Notes under the pieces: model-generated
Told to the model about the DNA's origin: nothing
The model's database searches: none
Seen by the model: only the letters and a program-made list of their open reading frames with translations
Program-made: the position numbers and the translations under genes
Assembly (NCBI RefSeq): GCF_023370075.1
Contig: NZ_CP097149.1
Coordinates: 1,753,501-1,817,500, forward strand
Origin: Deinococcus sp. QL22
GTDB lineage: Bacteria > Deinococcota > Deinococci > Deinococcales > Deinococcaceae
Direction: 5' to 3'
DNA length: 64,000 nucleotides
Shown: in pieces, positions 29,155-41,434 of the stretch
How positions within the stretch are numbered: the first letter of the stretch is position 1
Layout: each line of letters starts with the position of its first letter

Positions 29155-29883
29155 ATGACCCTGCCCACTCCTCCCTCACCCGCCTTCTGGCCCCCGTTCT
29201 GGCGCGGCTTTCGTGCGCTGATGCCGCTGTGGTTGGGCATGGTTCCCTTTGCCGTGGCCTACGCGGTCACGGCGCGGGCGGCGGGCCTCAGCGTGCTGGA
29301 CACACAACTGATGAGCGTCACCGTGTTCGCGGGTGCGTCGCAATTTGCCGCCGCTGGGCTGTTCGCCAACGGAGCGAGCGCTCTGGGCATCATTGCCACC
29401 ACCGCCCTGCTCAATGCGCGGCATGTGCTGTACGGCCTCAGCCTCTCGCGCACGCTGCCGCTGACCCGGCCCCAGCGTGTGCTGGCCGCCCAATTCCTAA
29501 CTGACGAAGCCTACGGCGTGGCGGTGGTGCGCGGCCCGCAGGAACCCGGCGGCCTCACCTTCGCCTTCCTGCTGGGCGCGGAACTGAGCCTGTATTTCAT
29601 CTGGAATCTGTCTACGTTGGTGGGCGCGTTGGCAGGCGCGGTGCTGCCCGATCCGGCGGCGCTGGGTGTGGCTGTCGTGTTCCCACTGGCCTTTCTGGGT
29701 CTGCTGGTGCCCCTGCTCAAAGACCGTTTGACCGTGCTGGTGGCGTTGGCATCGGGCTTGGGCGCGTGGGGCCTGTCTCGCATTCTGCCCGGCGGCTTGG
29801 TCATCCTGCTGGCCGGAATCGGCGGGGCGATGCTGGGGGCCTTCCTGTCTACCCGCAACCAGAAGAAGGCCATCCAAGCATGA
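29155..29883 (+). CDS. azlC: AzlC family branched-chain amino acid exporter, large subunit
   Basis: A 242-residue integral membrane protein of the AzlC/YgaZ family. It has five to six helices and the motifs GMVPFAVAYAVTARAAGLS, FAGASQFAAAGL and LLNARHVLYGLSLS. With AzlD it forms a two-component exporter of branched-chain amino acids; in E. coli YgaZH exports valine, in B. subtilis AzlCD confers azaleucine resistance. The start is the ATG seven bases after TATCTT, a leaderless start; a TTG three codons earlier would overlap the promoter and is unlikely. azlD overlaps its end. Confidence 0.9.
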   Translation: MTLPTPPSPAFWPPFWRGFRALMPLWLGMVPFAVAYAVTARAAGLSVLDTQLMSVTVFAGASQFAAAGLFANGASALGIIATTALLNARHVLYGLSLSRTLPLTRPQRVLAAQFLTDEAYGVAVVRGPQEPGGLTFAFLLGAELSLYFIWNLSTLVGALAGAVLPDPAALGVAVVFPLAFLGLLVPLLKDRLTVLVALASGLGAWGLSRILPGGLVILLAGIGGAMLGAFLSTRNQKKAIQA

Positions 29884-30176
29884 GCGTGCTGCTCGTCATT
29901 TTCCTGATGTGGGCCGTGACCTACCCGGTGCGCTGGCTGGGCCTGAGCCTGGGCCGCCTGCATCTGCCCCCCTTCTGGCTGTCGTTTCTGCAATTCGTAC
30001 CCGTCAGCGTGTTCGCCGCCCTGGTGCTACCCGAAGTGCTGGGCAGTCCCGAATGGCCCCGCCGCCTGGTGGCCTGCGTGGTGGGCGGCCTGCTCATGTG
30101 GCGCACGGGCAGTCTGGCCCCCGGAATCTTGGGCGGATTCGCGGCGTATTGGGCGGTTCGGGTCTTGGGTTTGTAG
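29880..30176 (+). CDS. azlD: AzlD family branched-chain amino acid exporter, small subunit
   Basis: A 98-residue membrane protein with about three helices, the small partner of AzlC. Family features include the TYPVRWLGLSL start and FVPVSVFAALVLPEVL. The ATG is inside the azlC stop (ATGA), so the two subunits are translationally coupled. Length and order (AraC-azlC-azlD) match known branched-chain amino acid export loci. Confidence 0.88.
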   Translation: MSVLLVIFLMWAVTYPVRWLGLSLGRLHLPPFWLSFLQFVPVSVFAALVLPEVLGSPEWPRRLVACVVGGLLMWRTGSLAPGILGGFAAYWAVRVLGL

Positions 30177-30290
30177 AACCCTGCTGACCAACAGGCAGCC
30201 CACCAGCGTTTGAGTTCTCTGTCCCCCATTTGGCCTGTCTGACACAGACCACCACCCACTCACTGTTCCCTGCGCTATGCTATTCCCCGC

Positions 30291-32036
30291 ATGACTGGCC
30301 CGGAACCACGTTCACAAACAGACATCGGGGCGCTGCCGCCTCCGGCAGTCATTGATGGCAAATATGAAGTCGTGCGCGAGGTTTCGCGGGAAGGGAACGT
30401 CACGGTCAGCGAGGTGCGGGCAGGCGAGGGTGTAACCCGGCGTGTGGCGTGGTTCGACGTGAGTACGCCCGCAGATCGGCAGGGCTTCCACGCGTACCGC
30501 ACGGCGCTCAGAGCCGTTCAGCCTGCGGGCCTGACCGATGTGGTGGCGCGGCCCGGAGCCTACTACGCGGTGTGGCAACCGGTGACCGGACTGCCGCTGG
30601 CCGATCTATTGGCCCAGCCCAAAAAGCAGGAAGAAACGGTAGAAGCCCTGCGCGAACTGACTGCGAGCTTGGCCGAAAACGGCTTTGCCCTCAGTGACGC
30701 CGATGTGGTGCTGGACGGCCTGGAGCCGCGTGTGGCCTACCTGCGCCCCGCGCCCGCTGGCCGCATCCCCGAAGAAGTGGCCCTGCTCAATCAAGCGGCA
30801 CTGGCTCCCCTGTTGGGCGGCAAAATCAAGCGCAAGCGGCAGCCGGGGGCGTGGCTCACGTTTATTCCGGGCCTGCTGTTTTTGGGCGGTGCGGGCTATC
30901 TGGGGGCGCAGGCGGCGCAGGTGTACCTCAATCCCCCGGTGCGTGAGGTCGCGGCGGTCACGGGCCAGAATGCCCAAACAGCGGCAGAGGCGCTGGCGAA
31001 AGCCGGATTTCTGGTGGAATACACCGACGGCGAGAGTGCGGGCCTGCCGGTGGGCGCAGTCATCCGCCAGGATCCTGCCGCCGGAACCAACCTACCCGTA
31101 GGCCGTCAGGTCGTGCTGACCGTCAACAACCCGCCGCCGCTAACTGTGCCGAGGCTGGAAGAACTGACGCCCGATCAGGCCCGCGCCGCCCTGCGCGACC
31201 TGTCGCTGACGCTGGGCAAGGTGGTCAAGATAGACGGCAGCCTGACCAACACGCCCGAAGGCCGGATCATCGCGCAACTCCCTGAACCCGGTTCCACCAT
31301 GCAGCGTGGCCAATCGGTGCAGATCATGGTGTCTACGGGGGTACAGGGCAAGGCCACTTTTATTGCCGACCTGACGGGCATGACCTATGCACAGGCCCGC
31401 GAACACGCCCGCGCCGCCGGATTGGTGGTCACCGATACCAAGCCGCAGGCCAGCGACCGTACCGAAAATACCGTGCTGGCGCAAACGCCCGCGCCGTATG
31501 TGCGTGTGTCGGTGGGCAGCCCGGTCATACTGACCATTGCCACCGCCCGCTACACCGCCCCCAGTTTGCCAGCGGGCAGTTTGCCCCTGCCGCCGCCATA
31601 TGTGCCGCCCGTGCCCGTGCAGCCCGAACCCCCTGTAGAGGAGCCTGTGCAGCCGGAGCCTACGCCGGAACCCGTGCCGGAGCCTGTGCCAGAAGCGACG
31701 CCAGAGCCGGTCACGCCCGACGCCGAACCCGTGACGCCCGAGACCATCCCGGCCACCCCGCCCGCCGAGGAAGCTCCTGCCGATTCACCTGTGCCGGATG
31801 CCAATGCTCCGGCTTCCCGCAGCATCAACTTCCAGTACACCTTCCCCGCCGATCTGCCTGCCGGGAGCTACAGCATCGTGGTGCGCGATCAGGACGGTGA
31901 GCGTGAGGTGTTGTCAGCCACCGACAGCGGGCAACTGGCCGGAGCCACCGCCAGCAAATCCGACCTGGCGGTGCGCGGCGATACGGTCTTCGTCATCCGA
32001 CGCGACGGGCAGGAATTTGCCACCGTTGCCCCGTAA
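30291..32036 (+). CDS. PASTA-domain membrane protein with a reduced kinase-like N-terminus
   Basis: A 581-residue bitopic membrane protein. Residues ~20-175 follow the start of an Ser/Thr kinase fold (DGKYEVVREVSREGNVTVSEV, VTRRVAWFDV) but lack a glycine loop, a catalytic HRD and a DFG motif, so this looks like a shortened pseudokinase. A basic stop-transfer (IKRKRQ) and one helix (~190-210) follow. Outside the membrane are three PASTA domains (~215-430), then a Pro/Glu/Val/Thr-rich linker of ~100 residues, and a beta-like C-terminal domain. PASTA domains bind muropeptides in PknB-type kinases. The start is leaderless (TATGCT, nine bases, ATG). A cell-wall sensing or scaffolding role is inferred. 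Confidence 0.82.
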   Translation: MTGPEPRSQTDIGALPPPAVIDGKYEVVREVSREGNVTVSEVRAGEGVTRRVAWFDVSTPADRQGFHAYRTALRAVQPAGLTDVVARPGAYYAVWQPVTGLPLADLLAQPKKQEETVEALRELTASLAENGFALSDADVVLDGLEPRVAYLRPAPAGRIPEEVALLNQAALAPLLGGKIKRKRQPGAWLTFIPGLLFLGGAGYLGAQAAQVYLNPPVREVAAVTGQNAQTAAEALAKAGFLVEYTDGESAGLPVGAVIRQDPAAGTNLPVGRQVVLTVNNPPPLTVPRLEELTPDQARAALRDLSLTLGKVVKIDGSLTNTPEGRIIAQLPEPGSTMQRGQSVQIMVSTGVQGKATFIADLTGMTYAQAREHARAAGLVVTDTKPQASDRTENTVLAQTPAPYVRVSVGSPVILTIATARYTAPSLPAGSLPLPPPYVPPVPVQPEPPVEEPVQPEPTPEPVPEPVPEATPEPVTPDAEPVTPETIPATPPAEEAPADSPVPDANAPASRSINFQYTFPADLPAGSYSIVVRDQDGEREVLSATDSGQLAGATASKSDLAVRGDTVFVIRRDGQEFATVAP

Positions 32037-32060
32037 CAGGTGGCGCAGACTGAAGTCCCT

Positions 32061-33194
32061 ATGATTTATCTCGATTACGCGGCCACCCACCCCATGACCC
32101 CAGAAGCGTTGGCGGCCTACGTGCAGGGGGCGGCGTTGCCCGGCAACCCGGCCAGCGTACACGGCGCAGGGCAGGCGGCCCGTGAGCGGCTGGAAGAAGG
32201 CCGGGCGCGGGTGGCCGCCGTCCTGAACACCGATCCCCGCAACCTGATCGCCAACGGCGGCGGCACCGAAGGCGACAACCATGTGCTGCTGGGTATGGCG
32301 CGGGCGTGGCAGGAAAAACACGGCAGGCCCGGCCACCTGATCACCACGCCCACCGAGCATTCGGCGGTGCTGGCCCCCGCCCGCGCCCTGGCCGCGCAGG
32401 GCTGGGCCGTGACCTGGTTGGCCCCCGACGCGCATGGCCGCTATAGCCCTGACCAACTGACCGAAGCCCTACGCCCTGAGACAGCATTGGTCAGTATTCA
32501 CCACGCCAACAACGAGATTGGCACCGTGCAGGACACGCCTGCGCTGGCGGCGGTGGCCGCTGCGAAGGGCGTGCTGTACCATACCGACGCGGTGCAGGCT
32601 CCCGGCGTGCTGAAGCTGGATGTGGCCGCGTGGGGCGTCACGTTTGCCACCATCAGCGCCCACAAATGGGGCGGGCCGCGTGGCGTGGGCTTCCTGTACG
32701 TGCGGCGCGGCACGGTGCTGCCTGCCATCACGCTGGGCGGCGGGCAAGAAGGCGGCCTGCGCCCCGGCACGCAAGACACGGCGGGTGTGTACGCGGCGGG
32801 AGTGGCTCTTACCCAGGCTGAAGCAGAGCGGGAAGCCACGTTTACCCACCTGTCGGCCCTGCAAGCGCGGTTCATGGGGCGCATTTCGGCCATTCCGAAT
32901 CTGCGGGTCAACCATCCACCGGAAGGCAGCCCCAAAGTCGTGTCGGTGACGCTACCGGGGGCCGACGGCGAGGCCCTGCTGATGAATCTGGACATGCTGG
33001 GCATCGCCGCGAGTGCCGGGAGTGCCTGCGCCGCCGGAACCATGCAGCCCAGCCATGTGCTGAGCGCCATTGGCCTGAGTGAGTCCGACGCCCGCGCCAG
33101 CCTGCGCTTTTCTTTTGGCCGGGCCACCACCGACGCCGAAGTGGATAGCGCGGCAGACGCTCTGGCGCAGGCGGCAGCATGGAGCCGAGGTTGA
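32061..33194 (+). CDS. Cysteine desulfurase (IscS/NifS-like)
   Basis: PLP-dependent aminotransferase class V enzyme that takes sulfur from cysteine for Fe-S clusters or tRNA thiolation. The protein is 377 residues from ATG 32061: MIYLDYAATHPMTPEAL, the PLP-binding SAHKWGGPRGVGF with the catalytic Lys, and the active-site Cys segment SAGSACAAGTMQPSHVL. The His of TEHSAV and the NNEIGT loop are conserved. A GTG at 32040 would add seven residues. It overlaps the next gene by 16 bases. No IscU or scaffold gene is adjacent, so the sulfur acceptor cannot be named. Confidence 0.93.
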   Translation: MIYLDYAATHPMTPEALAAYVQGAALPGNPASVHGAGQAARERLEEGRARVAAVLNTDPRNLIANGGGTEGDNHVLLGMARAWQEKHGRPGHLITTPTEHSAVLAPARALAAQGWAVTWLAPDAHGRYSPDQLTEALRPETALVSIHHANNEIGTVQDTPALAAVAAAKGVLYHTDAVQAPGVLKLDVAAWGVTFATISAHKWGGPRGVGFLYVRRGTVLPAITLGGGQEGGLRPGTQDTAGVYAAGVALTQAEAEREATFTHLSALQARFMGRISAIPNLRVNHPPEGSPKVVSVTLPGADGEALLMNLDMLGIAASAGSACAAGTMQPSHVLSAIGLSESDARASLRFSFGRATTDAEVDSAADALAQAAAWSRG

Positions 33195-33793
33195 CCGTTC
33201 CGAGTGCTGCCGTGGCCGAGCAATTGCTGCTAGACGCCGAGGCCCTGAATCCCGGCGCGTGGGTACCGCACTCGCGCAATGTGGCGTTGGCCGCCCAGTA
33301 CATTGCCGAGCGGCACCCCACCCTAGACCCCCAGCGGATGCACACGCTGGGTCTGCTGCACGACCTGGGCCGCCGCACCGGGCCGAATAAAGACCGTCAT
33401 ATTCTGGACGGCTACGATTTCCTAATGGCGCTGGGCTACGAAGACGCGGCCCGAATTGCCCTGACCCATTCCTTCGCTATTCCCGATCTGGACACCCTGC
33501 AAGGCGCGTGGGACGGCACACCGGACGAATTCGTGCGGCTGGGGCAACTGCTGGCTCCCCTCACCCTGTCGGAAGAAGACCGTTTGCTGCAACTGTGCGA
33601 CATGTTGGCGCTGGCCGACGGCTTTTGCACCATGCAGGAGCGGATTTTGGATGTGGCGTTGCGCTACACCGTCAACGACCGCACCCCGGAGAAATGGCGA
33701 GCGCAATTGGGCCTCAAAACCCACTTCGATGGAGTCTGCGGGGTCAATATCTACCGCCTGCTGCCGGGAATGGTGGAGCGGTTGCTGGCGTAA
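33179..33793 (+). CDS. HD-domain phosphohydrolase
   Basis: A 204-residue metal-dependent phosphohydrolase with an intact HD signature: first His in VPHSRNVALAAQYIAE, then LGLLHDLGRRTG, then ALTHSF, and a late Asp in LLQLCDMLALADGF. Such proteins cleave nucleotides or related phosphate esters; the substrate cannot be identified. The ATG lies inside the end of the cysteine desulfurase gene, so the two are probably co-translated. The active-site residues are all present, so it should be catalytically competent. Confidence 0.8.
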   Translation: MEPRLTVPSAAVAEQLLLDAEALNPGAWVPHSRNVALAAQYIAERHPTLDPQRMHTLGLLHDLGRRTGPNKDRHILDGYDFLMALGYEDAARIALTHSFAIPDLDTLQGAWDGTPDEFVRLGQLLAPLTLSEEDRLLQLCDMLALADGFCTMQERILDVALRYTVNDRTPEKWRAQLGLKTHFDGVCGVNIYRLLPGMVERLLA

Positions 33794-33854
33794 GTTGGGC
33801 CTCGTCCACCTTTAGCAGGATGCGCGACACTGCCCAACAGAACTACAGTTCAGC

Positions 33855-34502
33855 ATGACTCGGCGTCAATGCTTGACTGTATTTTTGTGCTGCGGCCTGT
33901 GCATGACGGCACAGACTGGCGCGTCTGCCGCGCCGCTGAAGCTTTCCTACACTGGCAGGAGCGTTACCGTGCGGCAAGCGGGCCGCGTCCTGTGGAGCAG
34001 AGCGATGCGGGCCGAAACCTTTCCCGCGCATGAGGGAATCTTGCACACGGCCCCATTGCGCGGCGTGCTGGGGCGTGTGGCTTACGTGACCTCCTGCACC
34101 GATGGTTCACGTCTCTACTGTTTTACGGCGGGTTTTGACAAACGCAGCGGCCATCCTCTCTTCACGGCAAATGGAACTCCTGTAGCCATTGGCGCGGGCC
34201 AACTGATTACCAACTACTGGAGCGACCCAGCAGATATGCCCTTTACCGTCGTGCAGGGGACGCGCATTGATCTCAGCACTGGCAAGGCCAGCCGCGTCGC
34301 GTTCTCTATTCCGCCCCGGCCCGGTTGCGGCAGCCTGAATATCTCGGTGGGCCTGATCGGGCGCACCACTTACGATGCCCGCTTTGCCTATGCTGAGCAG
34401 GATGATAAATGCGGCGCGTTTGTGGCCCGCTTTGATTGGCATGGCCCCAATTCACAACAACCGGTGCTGCTTCCCTACAAAAAAACACCCGCCACTCCGT
34501 AA
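33855..34502 (+). CDS. Secreted protein of unknown function
   Basis: A 215-residue exported protein with an N-terminal signal peptide (CLTVFLCCGLCMTAQTGASA) and a mature part rich in beta-like strands. It carries two pairs of Cys (TSCTDGSRLYC, and GCGS/DKCGAF) that could form disulfides, and an NYWSDPADMPFTVVQG segment. I recognise no family. The start is leaderless, TACAGT then five bases then ATG. It is followed by a strong terminator shared with valS. Confidence 0.7.
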   Translation: MTRRQCLTVFLCCGLCMTAQTGASAAPLKLSYTGRSVTVRQAGRVLWSRAMRAETFPAHEGILHTAPLRGVLGRVAYVTSCTDGSRLYCFTAGFDKRSGHPLFTANGTPVAIGAGQLITNYWSDPADMPFTVVQGTRIDLSTGKASRVAFSIPPRPGCGSLNISVGLIGRTTYDARFAYAEQDDKCGAFVARFDWHGPNSQQPVLLPYKKTPATP

Positions 34503-34521
34503 CAAGGGGCGGGTGCTTTTT
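34486..34521. terminator. Bidirectional terminator between convergent genes
   Basis: CACCCGCC (34486-34493) pairs with GGCGGGTG (34508-34515), followed by a run of T's on the plus strand and A's upstream that give a T-run on the minus strand. It ends the secreted-protein gene and the convergent valS operon. Confidence 0.9.
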
Positions 34522-34531
34522 TAACTCAGGT

Positions 34532-37322
<2,791 letters not shown>

Positions 37323-37330
<8 letters not shown>

Positions 37331-37838
37331 GGGCAAGGCTCCTGTTCAAAGGGTGTGAATCGTGCGGTTCGGCTGATTGAGCAAGGAAGGAATGCAGGTG
37401 GGCTAAGGCGGCGTCCATCTCCCAGTCCAGTTCGGGGCGGTTCAGATCAGCCCAGCGGAAGGCGAAACGGTGGCCGTCTGCGTGCTGAATCCAGGTTGGG
37501 GCAACGCCGTCCGGTGCGGCAAAAGCGAAGGCGTAGCAAACTTGGCGTGTAAAGCGTTCCGGGAATTGAGCTTCCCAGCGGTAGGCGGCCAGAAAATGTG
37601 GGTTGCTGAGCGTCAGGCCTGATTCTTCCCAGAGTTCCCGTACGGCGGCCTCGGCTGGGGTTTCGCCCATTTCCAGGCCGCCCGCAGGCACCTGTACACC
37701 CGCGTCTGGCGCGTCTGCATGATCGAAAACCAACAGCTTTTGACCGCCATGCACAAGGCACAGGACTTTCTCGCGCAGGCCCAGAGCTTGGGCGTCGGCG
37801 CGCGCCTCCGATTCGGAATTGTAGAATGTGACCACCAC
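37323..37838 (-). CDS. Nudix hydrolase co-transcribed with valS
   Basis: A ~171-residue Nudix-fold pyrophosphohydrolase. The Nudix box is GGLEMGETPAEAAVRELWEESGL, close to the canonical Gx5Ex7REUxEEx pattern. I take the start as GTG 37838 (the next codon, 37835, is also GTG), because everything further upstream is the T-box terminator. It precedes valS with an 8-base overlap; Nudix-aminoacyl-tRNA synthetase operons are unusual. The substrate cannot be predicted. A nucleotide-damage clean-up role, common for Deinococcus Nudix enzymes, is possible. Confidence 0.85.
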
Positions 37839-37857
37839 TTCACCCCCAGCCTTCTGG

Positions 37858-38204
37858 CCTTCAGAGACCGACAAAAACGCCTCGTCCGCCGGAATTGCTT
37901 CCGGACGCGGACGAGACGTGAGGCCCTGTATGACGAGGCTGTGTATCCCGTGGTACCACCGCACTTCCCTGCCAAATGCAGGGCGCTCTTGCTGCGCTGT
38001 AGCGGGCGCACCCGGACGGGTCTACTGGGCCTGCCGTGCCGGATGAGGGCGGGGACTGGCCGTTCTACCGTCTTGCTCGCGGGCGACGTTCTCTGGTGGC
38101 TGACCCACCCCGGCTCTCAGTCTCGGCGGGGCTTCCTGTGGGGGCCGAACATTCAAATAAGACCATTACGATCAGAACGTCCAGATACTCTTCCCGGTCA
38201 CTGC
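37858..38204 (-). promoter_or_regulatory. T-box riboswitch leader of the Nudix-valS operon
   Basis: Read on the minus strand, 37947-37966 holds the T-box core GCGGTGGTACCACGG, where UGGU would pair with the ACCA end of an uncharged tRNA whose discriminator base is A, as in tRNA-Val. Upstream are a possible Stem I with an AGTA E-loop motif near 38180 and a GAGAGCCGGGGTGGG segment near 38100-38125 resembling the conserved mid-leader part of T-boxes. Downstream is a large terminator. A specifier codon could not be fixed; GTT in a GAATGTTC context near 38145 is the best Val candidate. Confidence 0.85.
37871..37918 (-). terminator. T-box terminator
   Basis: The two arms 37878-37894 and 37899-37918 make a stem of about 17 bp with one bulge and a 4-base loop, and on the minus strand it is followed by TTTTT (37873-37877). 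It is mutually exclusive with the antiterminator that includes the T-box core. Confidence 0.9.
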
Positions 38205-38210
38205 TCCCCC

Positions 38211-38216
38211 AGTATA
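38211..38216 (-). promoter_or_regulatory. -10 box for the T-box-valS transcript
   Basis: TATACT on the minus strand, a perfect TANNNT box, about 7 bases before the presumed start of the T-box RNA. No clear -35 is visible. Confidence 0.6.
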
Positions 38217-38240
38217 CGGCGTACAGAGATAGGCCACCCT

Positions 38241-39005
38241 TTATTTTTCGGCGGGCGCACCGGGCAAACTGGGACTGGGCAAATCGGCAATCTCGAAGCG
38301 GTACAGCAGCGGCTTTTTCATGAATCCACGCGGCACGGCCACGGTGACGGTGCGGTAGGGCACGCCCGTCACCGCAGCGGCCACCGGAAAGGTCAGGACC
38401 TCGCTGCCCACGCGGGCGCTGCGGTCACCGATGTCCAGCACGCCCTCGGCGCGGCTCAGCACGTCATACGGGTGCTGGATCATGACCGTCATTTTCACCT
38501 GTTGGCCCACCAAACTCCGTAGCGGGTTGGCGTCTTGCTCAAAAGAGGTGCGGATTTCGTCGGGCAGGCGTTCGCGCGTTACTTTCACCGCCAGCGCGTA
38601 TTCGCCTATCGGAAATACCACTTCGCGGATCAGGGTTACGCCGTCGCCCTCGGCCTCGCGGAAGGCCTGAAGCAGGGCGGCGCGGCGGTTTTTCATCAGG
38701 GTTACGGGGGCAGTGGTGCCGCCTGTGCTGCGCTGCCCCATCGGGAAATCGCCCCGCTGAATAAAGCGTTCGGCCTGCAACAGGGTTTCTTCGCGGGTGC
38801 GGAAAGCCCGTTGCAGTACGGGTTCGTGGGGTTGCCAGTGGCCGCCCGAACCGCGCTGCATCCAGTCCACCCATAGTTCAAATCGGTCTTGGTATTGCCA
38901 GCTCGGATGCGCTCCAGCGGCTGCCGTTGCCCCGCGCTCCGTCATTTCCTGTTGGGTCTTCGGCTCTGAACTGTGCGTGCCGGGTCTAGACGTGATCGCG
39001 CTCAT
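38241..39005 (-). CDS. Conserved hypothetical protein
   Basis: A 254-residue soluble protein, start ATG 39005 placed by GGAGG six bases upstream. It has a low-complexity Thr/Ala/Glu-rich N-terminus (~35 residues), then DRFELWVDWMQRGSGGHWQPHEPVLQ, a helical stretch, and several beta-like strands toward the C-terminus (VLTFPVAAAVTGVPYRTVTVAVPRG). No catalytic motif or family is recognised. It reads toward the T-box operon but has no shared transcript, since a promoter lies in between. It is probably lineage-specific. Confidence 0.65.
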   Translation of the reverse strand: MSAITSRPGTHSSEPKTQQEMTERGATAAAGAHPSWQYQDRFELWVDWMQRGSGGHWQPHEPVLQRAFRTREETLLQAERFIQRGDFPMGQRSTGGTTAPVTLMKNRRAALLQAFREAEGDGVTLIREVVFPIGEYALAVKVTRERLPDEIRTSFEQDANPLRSLVGQQVKMTVMIQHPYDVLSRAEGVLDIGDRSARVGSEVLTFPVAAAVTGVPYRTVTVAVPRGFMKKPLLYRFEIADLPSPSLPGAPAEK

Positions 39006-39202
39006 GCGTATCCTCCACTCCCTACATCATGCCTGAGCTTGTGAACGCGTGGGCAAGAGCGGTTACATAACAAGCTCATCTTTGGATTGAGGCTTGGCCC
39101 AGCAGTCTATTTCCAGCCGTGTTCTCAAGACTCCGGCCGCTATGAATGCGTCCAGTCTGCGGTCACCACGCTTTTCTTACCCACCACTGGTGGAGTTGCC
39201 AG

Positions 39203-39724
39203 TCAACCCACTTCGATCAGGCCCGCCGTCAAAAAGGGCTTGAGCGTATCCAGCACCTGGCGGGGGGGTAAACCGCTGCGGTCTAACAGGGTTCGGAGCG
39301 CCACACCGTCAGGAATCAGGCTCAGGGCGCGGTATTGGTTGCGGGTTACGGGTTGGGTATCGTTCCAGCGCGCCGTAAATCGCACAGGCTTTTCCCAGTC
39401 TGGAAAGGAACGCAGCAGCACGATCCACGCTTCGTTGTCGTCCAGCATGCGCCGCAGGGTGGCGTCGCGGCGCAGAGCCAGCGTGCGCGAAGGCGGGATC
39501 AGGTTCGGCTCGAATTGAAACTGGCCGCCGTCCAGACTCGCCAGCATTTGCAGGGCCGCCTCTCCGCTCAGGCTGCCCGACTGGGCATGAATGACTTCGC
39601 CGGGATCGAGCCACAGCGCCCCGCCGCGTGGGTGCTCGACGCTAAAGCGGCCTGCCCGCCCGCTCGACAGCAGCATCTGCATAACCGATAACAGGGGAAA
39701 AATAGCCAGATCACCACGTACCAT
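39203..39724 (-). CDS. DUF4388 domain protein
   Basis: A 173-residue protein. Residues ~1-110 match DUF4388 (GDLAIFPLLSVMQMLLSSGRAGRFSVEHPRG, then ALWLDPGEVIHAQSGSLSGEAALQML), the domain found in PatA-like and type IV pilus/gliding regulators. A C-terminal helical part follows (LSLIPDGVALRTLLDRSGLPPRQVLDTLKPFL). I choose ATG 39724, ten bases after TAGAAT, so the mRNA is nearly leaderless; ATG 39736 would overlap the promoter. A role in signal-dependent regulation is inferred from domain context only. Confidence 0.8.
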   Translation of the reverse strand: MVRGDLAIFPLLSVMQMLLSSGRAGRFSVEHPRGGALWLDPGEVIHAQSGSLSGEAALQMLASLDGGQFQFEPNLIPPSRTLALRRDATLRRMLDDNEAWIVLLRSFPDWEKPVRFTARWNDTQPVTRNQYRALSLIPDGVALRTLLDRSGLPPRQVLDTLKPFLTAGLIEVG

Positions 39725-39833
39725 GAGTAAACGCATTCTAAGGGCTGACGACTTGAAAAGGCAGGGGTCAGCTTGAGGTGCTGGGGGGGGAGGGCCAGAT
39801 TGAGCCCTCAACTACGATTCGAGTCGTGTCTAA

Positions 39834-39935
39834 ACCACACAGCCTGCTCCCTCCCTTCGGGCTGTGCCAGTCAAGGGGAGCGAACAGCTTGTATCCCACC
39901 TCTAGGGGGCATTGCGGAGCAATGGGAGGTTGGCC
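39834..39935 (+). repeat. Dispersed intergenic repeat, copy 4 (shortened)
   Basis: It carries CCACACAGCCTG, CTTCGGGCTGTGCCAGTCAA, GGGGAGCGAACAGCTTGTA, CCCACCTCTAGGGGGCATTG and an AGCAATGGGAGGTT arm, so it clearly belongs to the same family, but it lacks some inner bases. It lies between the DUF4388 gene and the end of ndh. Confidence 0.75.
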
Positions 39936-40010
39936 CACAACGCCGCTAGCCAAAAAAAGAGCCAAGCAAGGCAGAACGCCCGCTTGACCCCTTTTCACAG
40001 TTCCTTAAAT

Positions 40011-41150
<1,140 letters not shown>

Positions 41151-41195
41151 ATCCTTGCTCCTGTGGGGGAACCGCTGGGGCAACCCCCAAGATTC

Positions 41196-41213
41196 CTGTG
41201 AATTGATTCACGA
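41196..41213. promoter_or_regulatory. Rex-like operator upstream of ndh
   Basis: CTGTGAATTGATTCACGA is a palindrome close to the Rex operator TTGTGAA-N4-TTCACAA (12 of 14 fixed positions agree). It lies 46-63 bases before the ndh start. Rex is a redox sensor responding to NADH/NAD+, and type II NADH dehydrogenase is a known Rex target. The match is by eye only. Confidence 0.5.
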
Positions 41214-41434
41214 GGTAACGTTCAGGCAGACTCCCGCCTGTGTAACGCTTCACAGTGTACACCTTACACCAACTCACTGCGCCTCTTTAAGAACGGTCTT
41301 TTGGTTGGATCAAGGCGTCCTGCGGCTACCGAATTGGGGGCTAAACAGTGTGTGGCTCGGCGTTCTCTGTCAACGCTTTGCCCTCACCCTAGTCTAGATG
41401 CTGTTACGGCTAGCGTTGCAACTTTTGATGCAGT

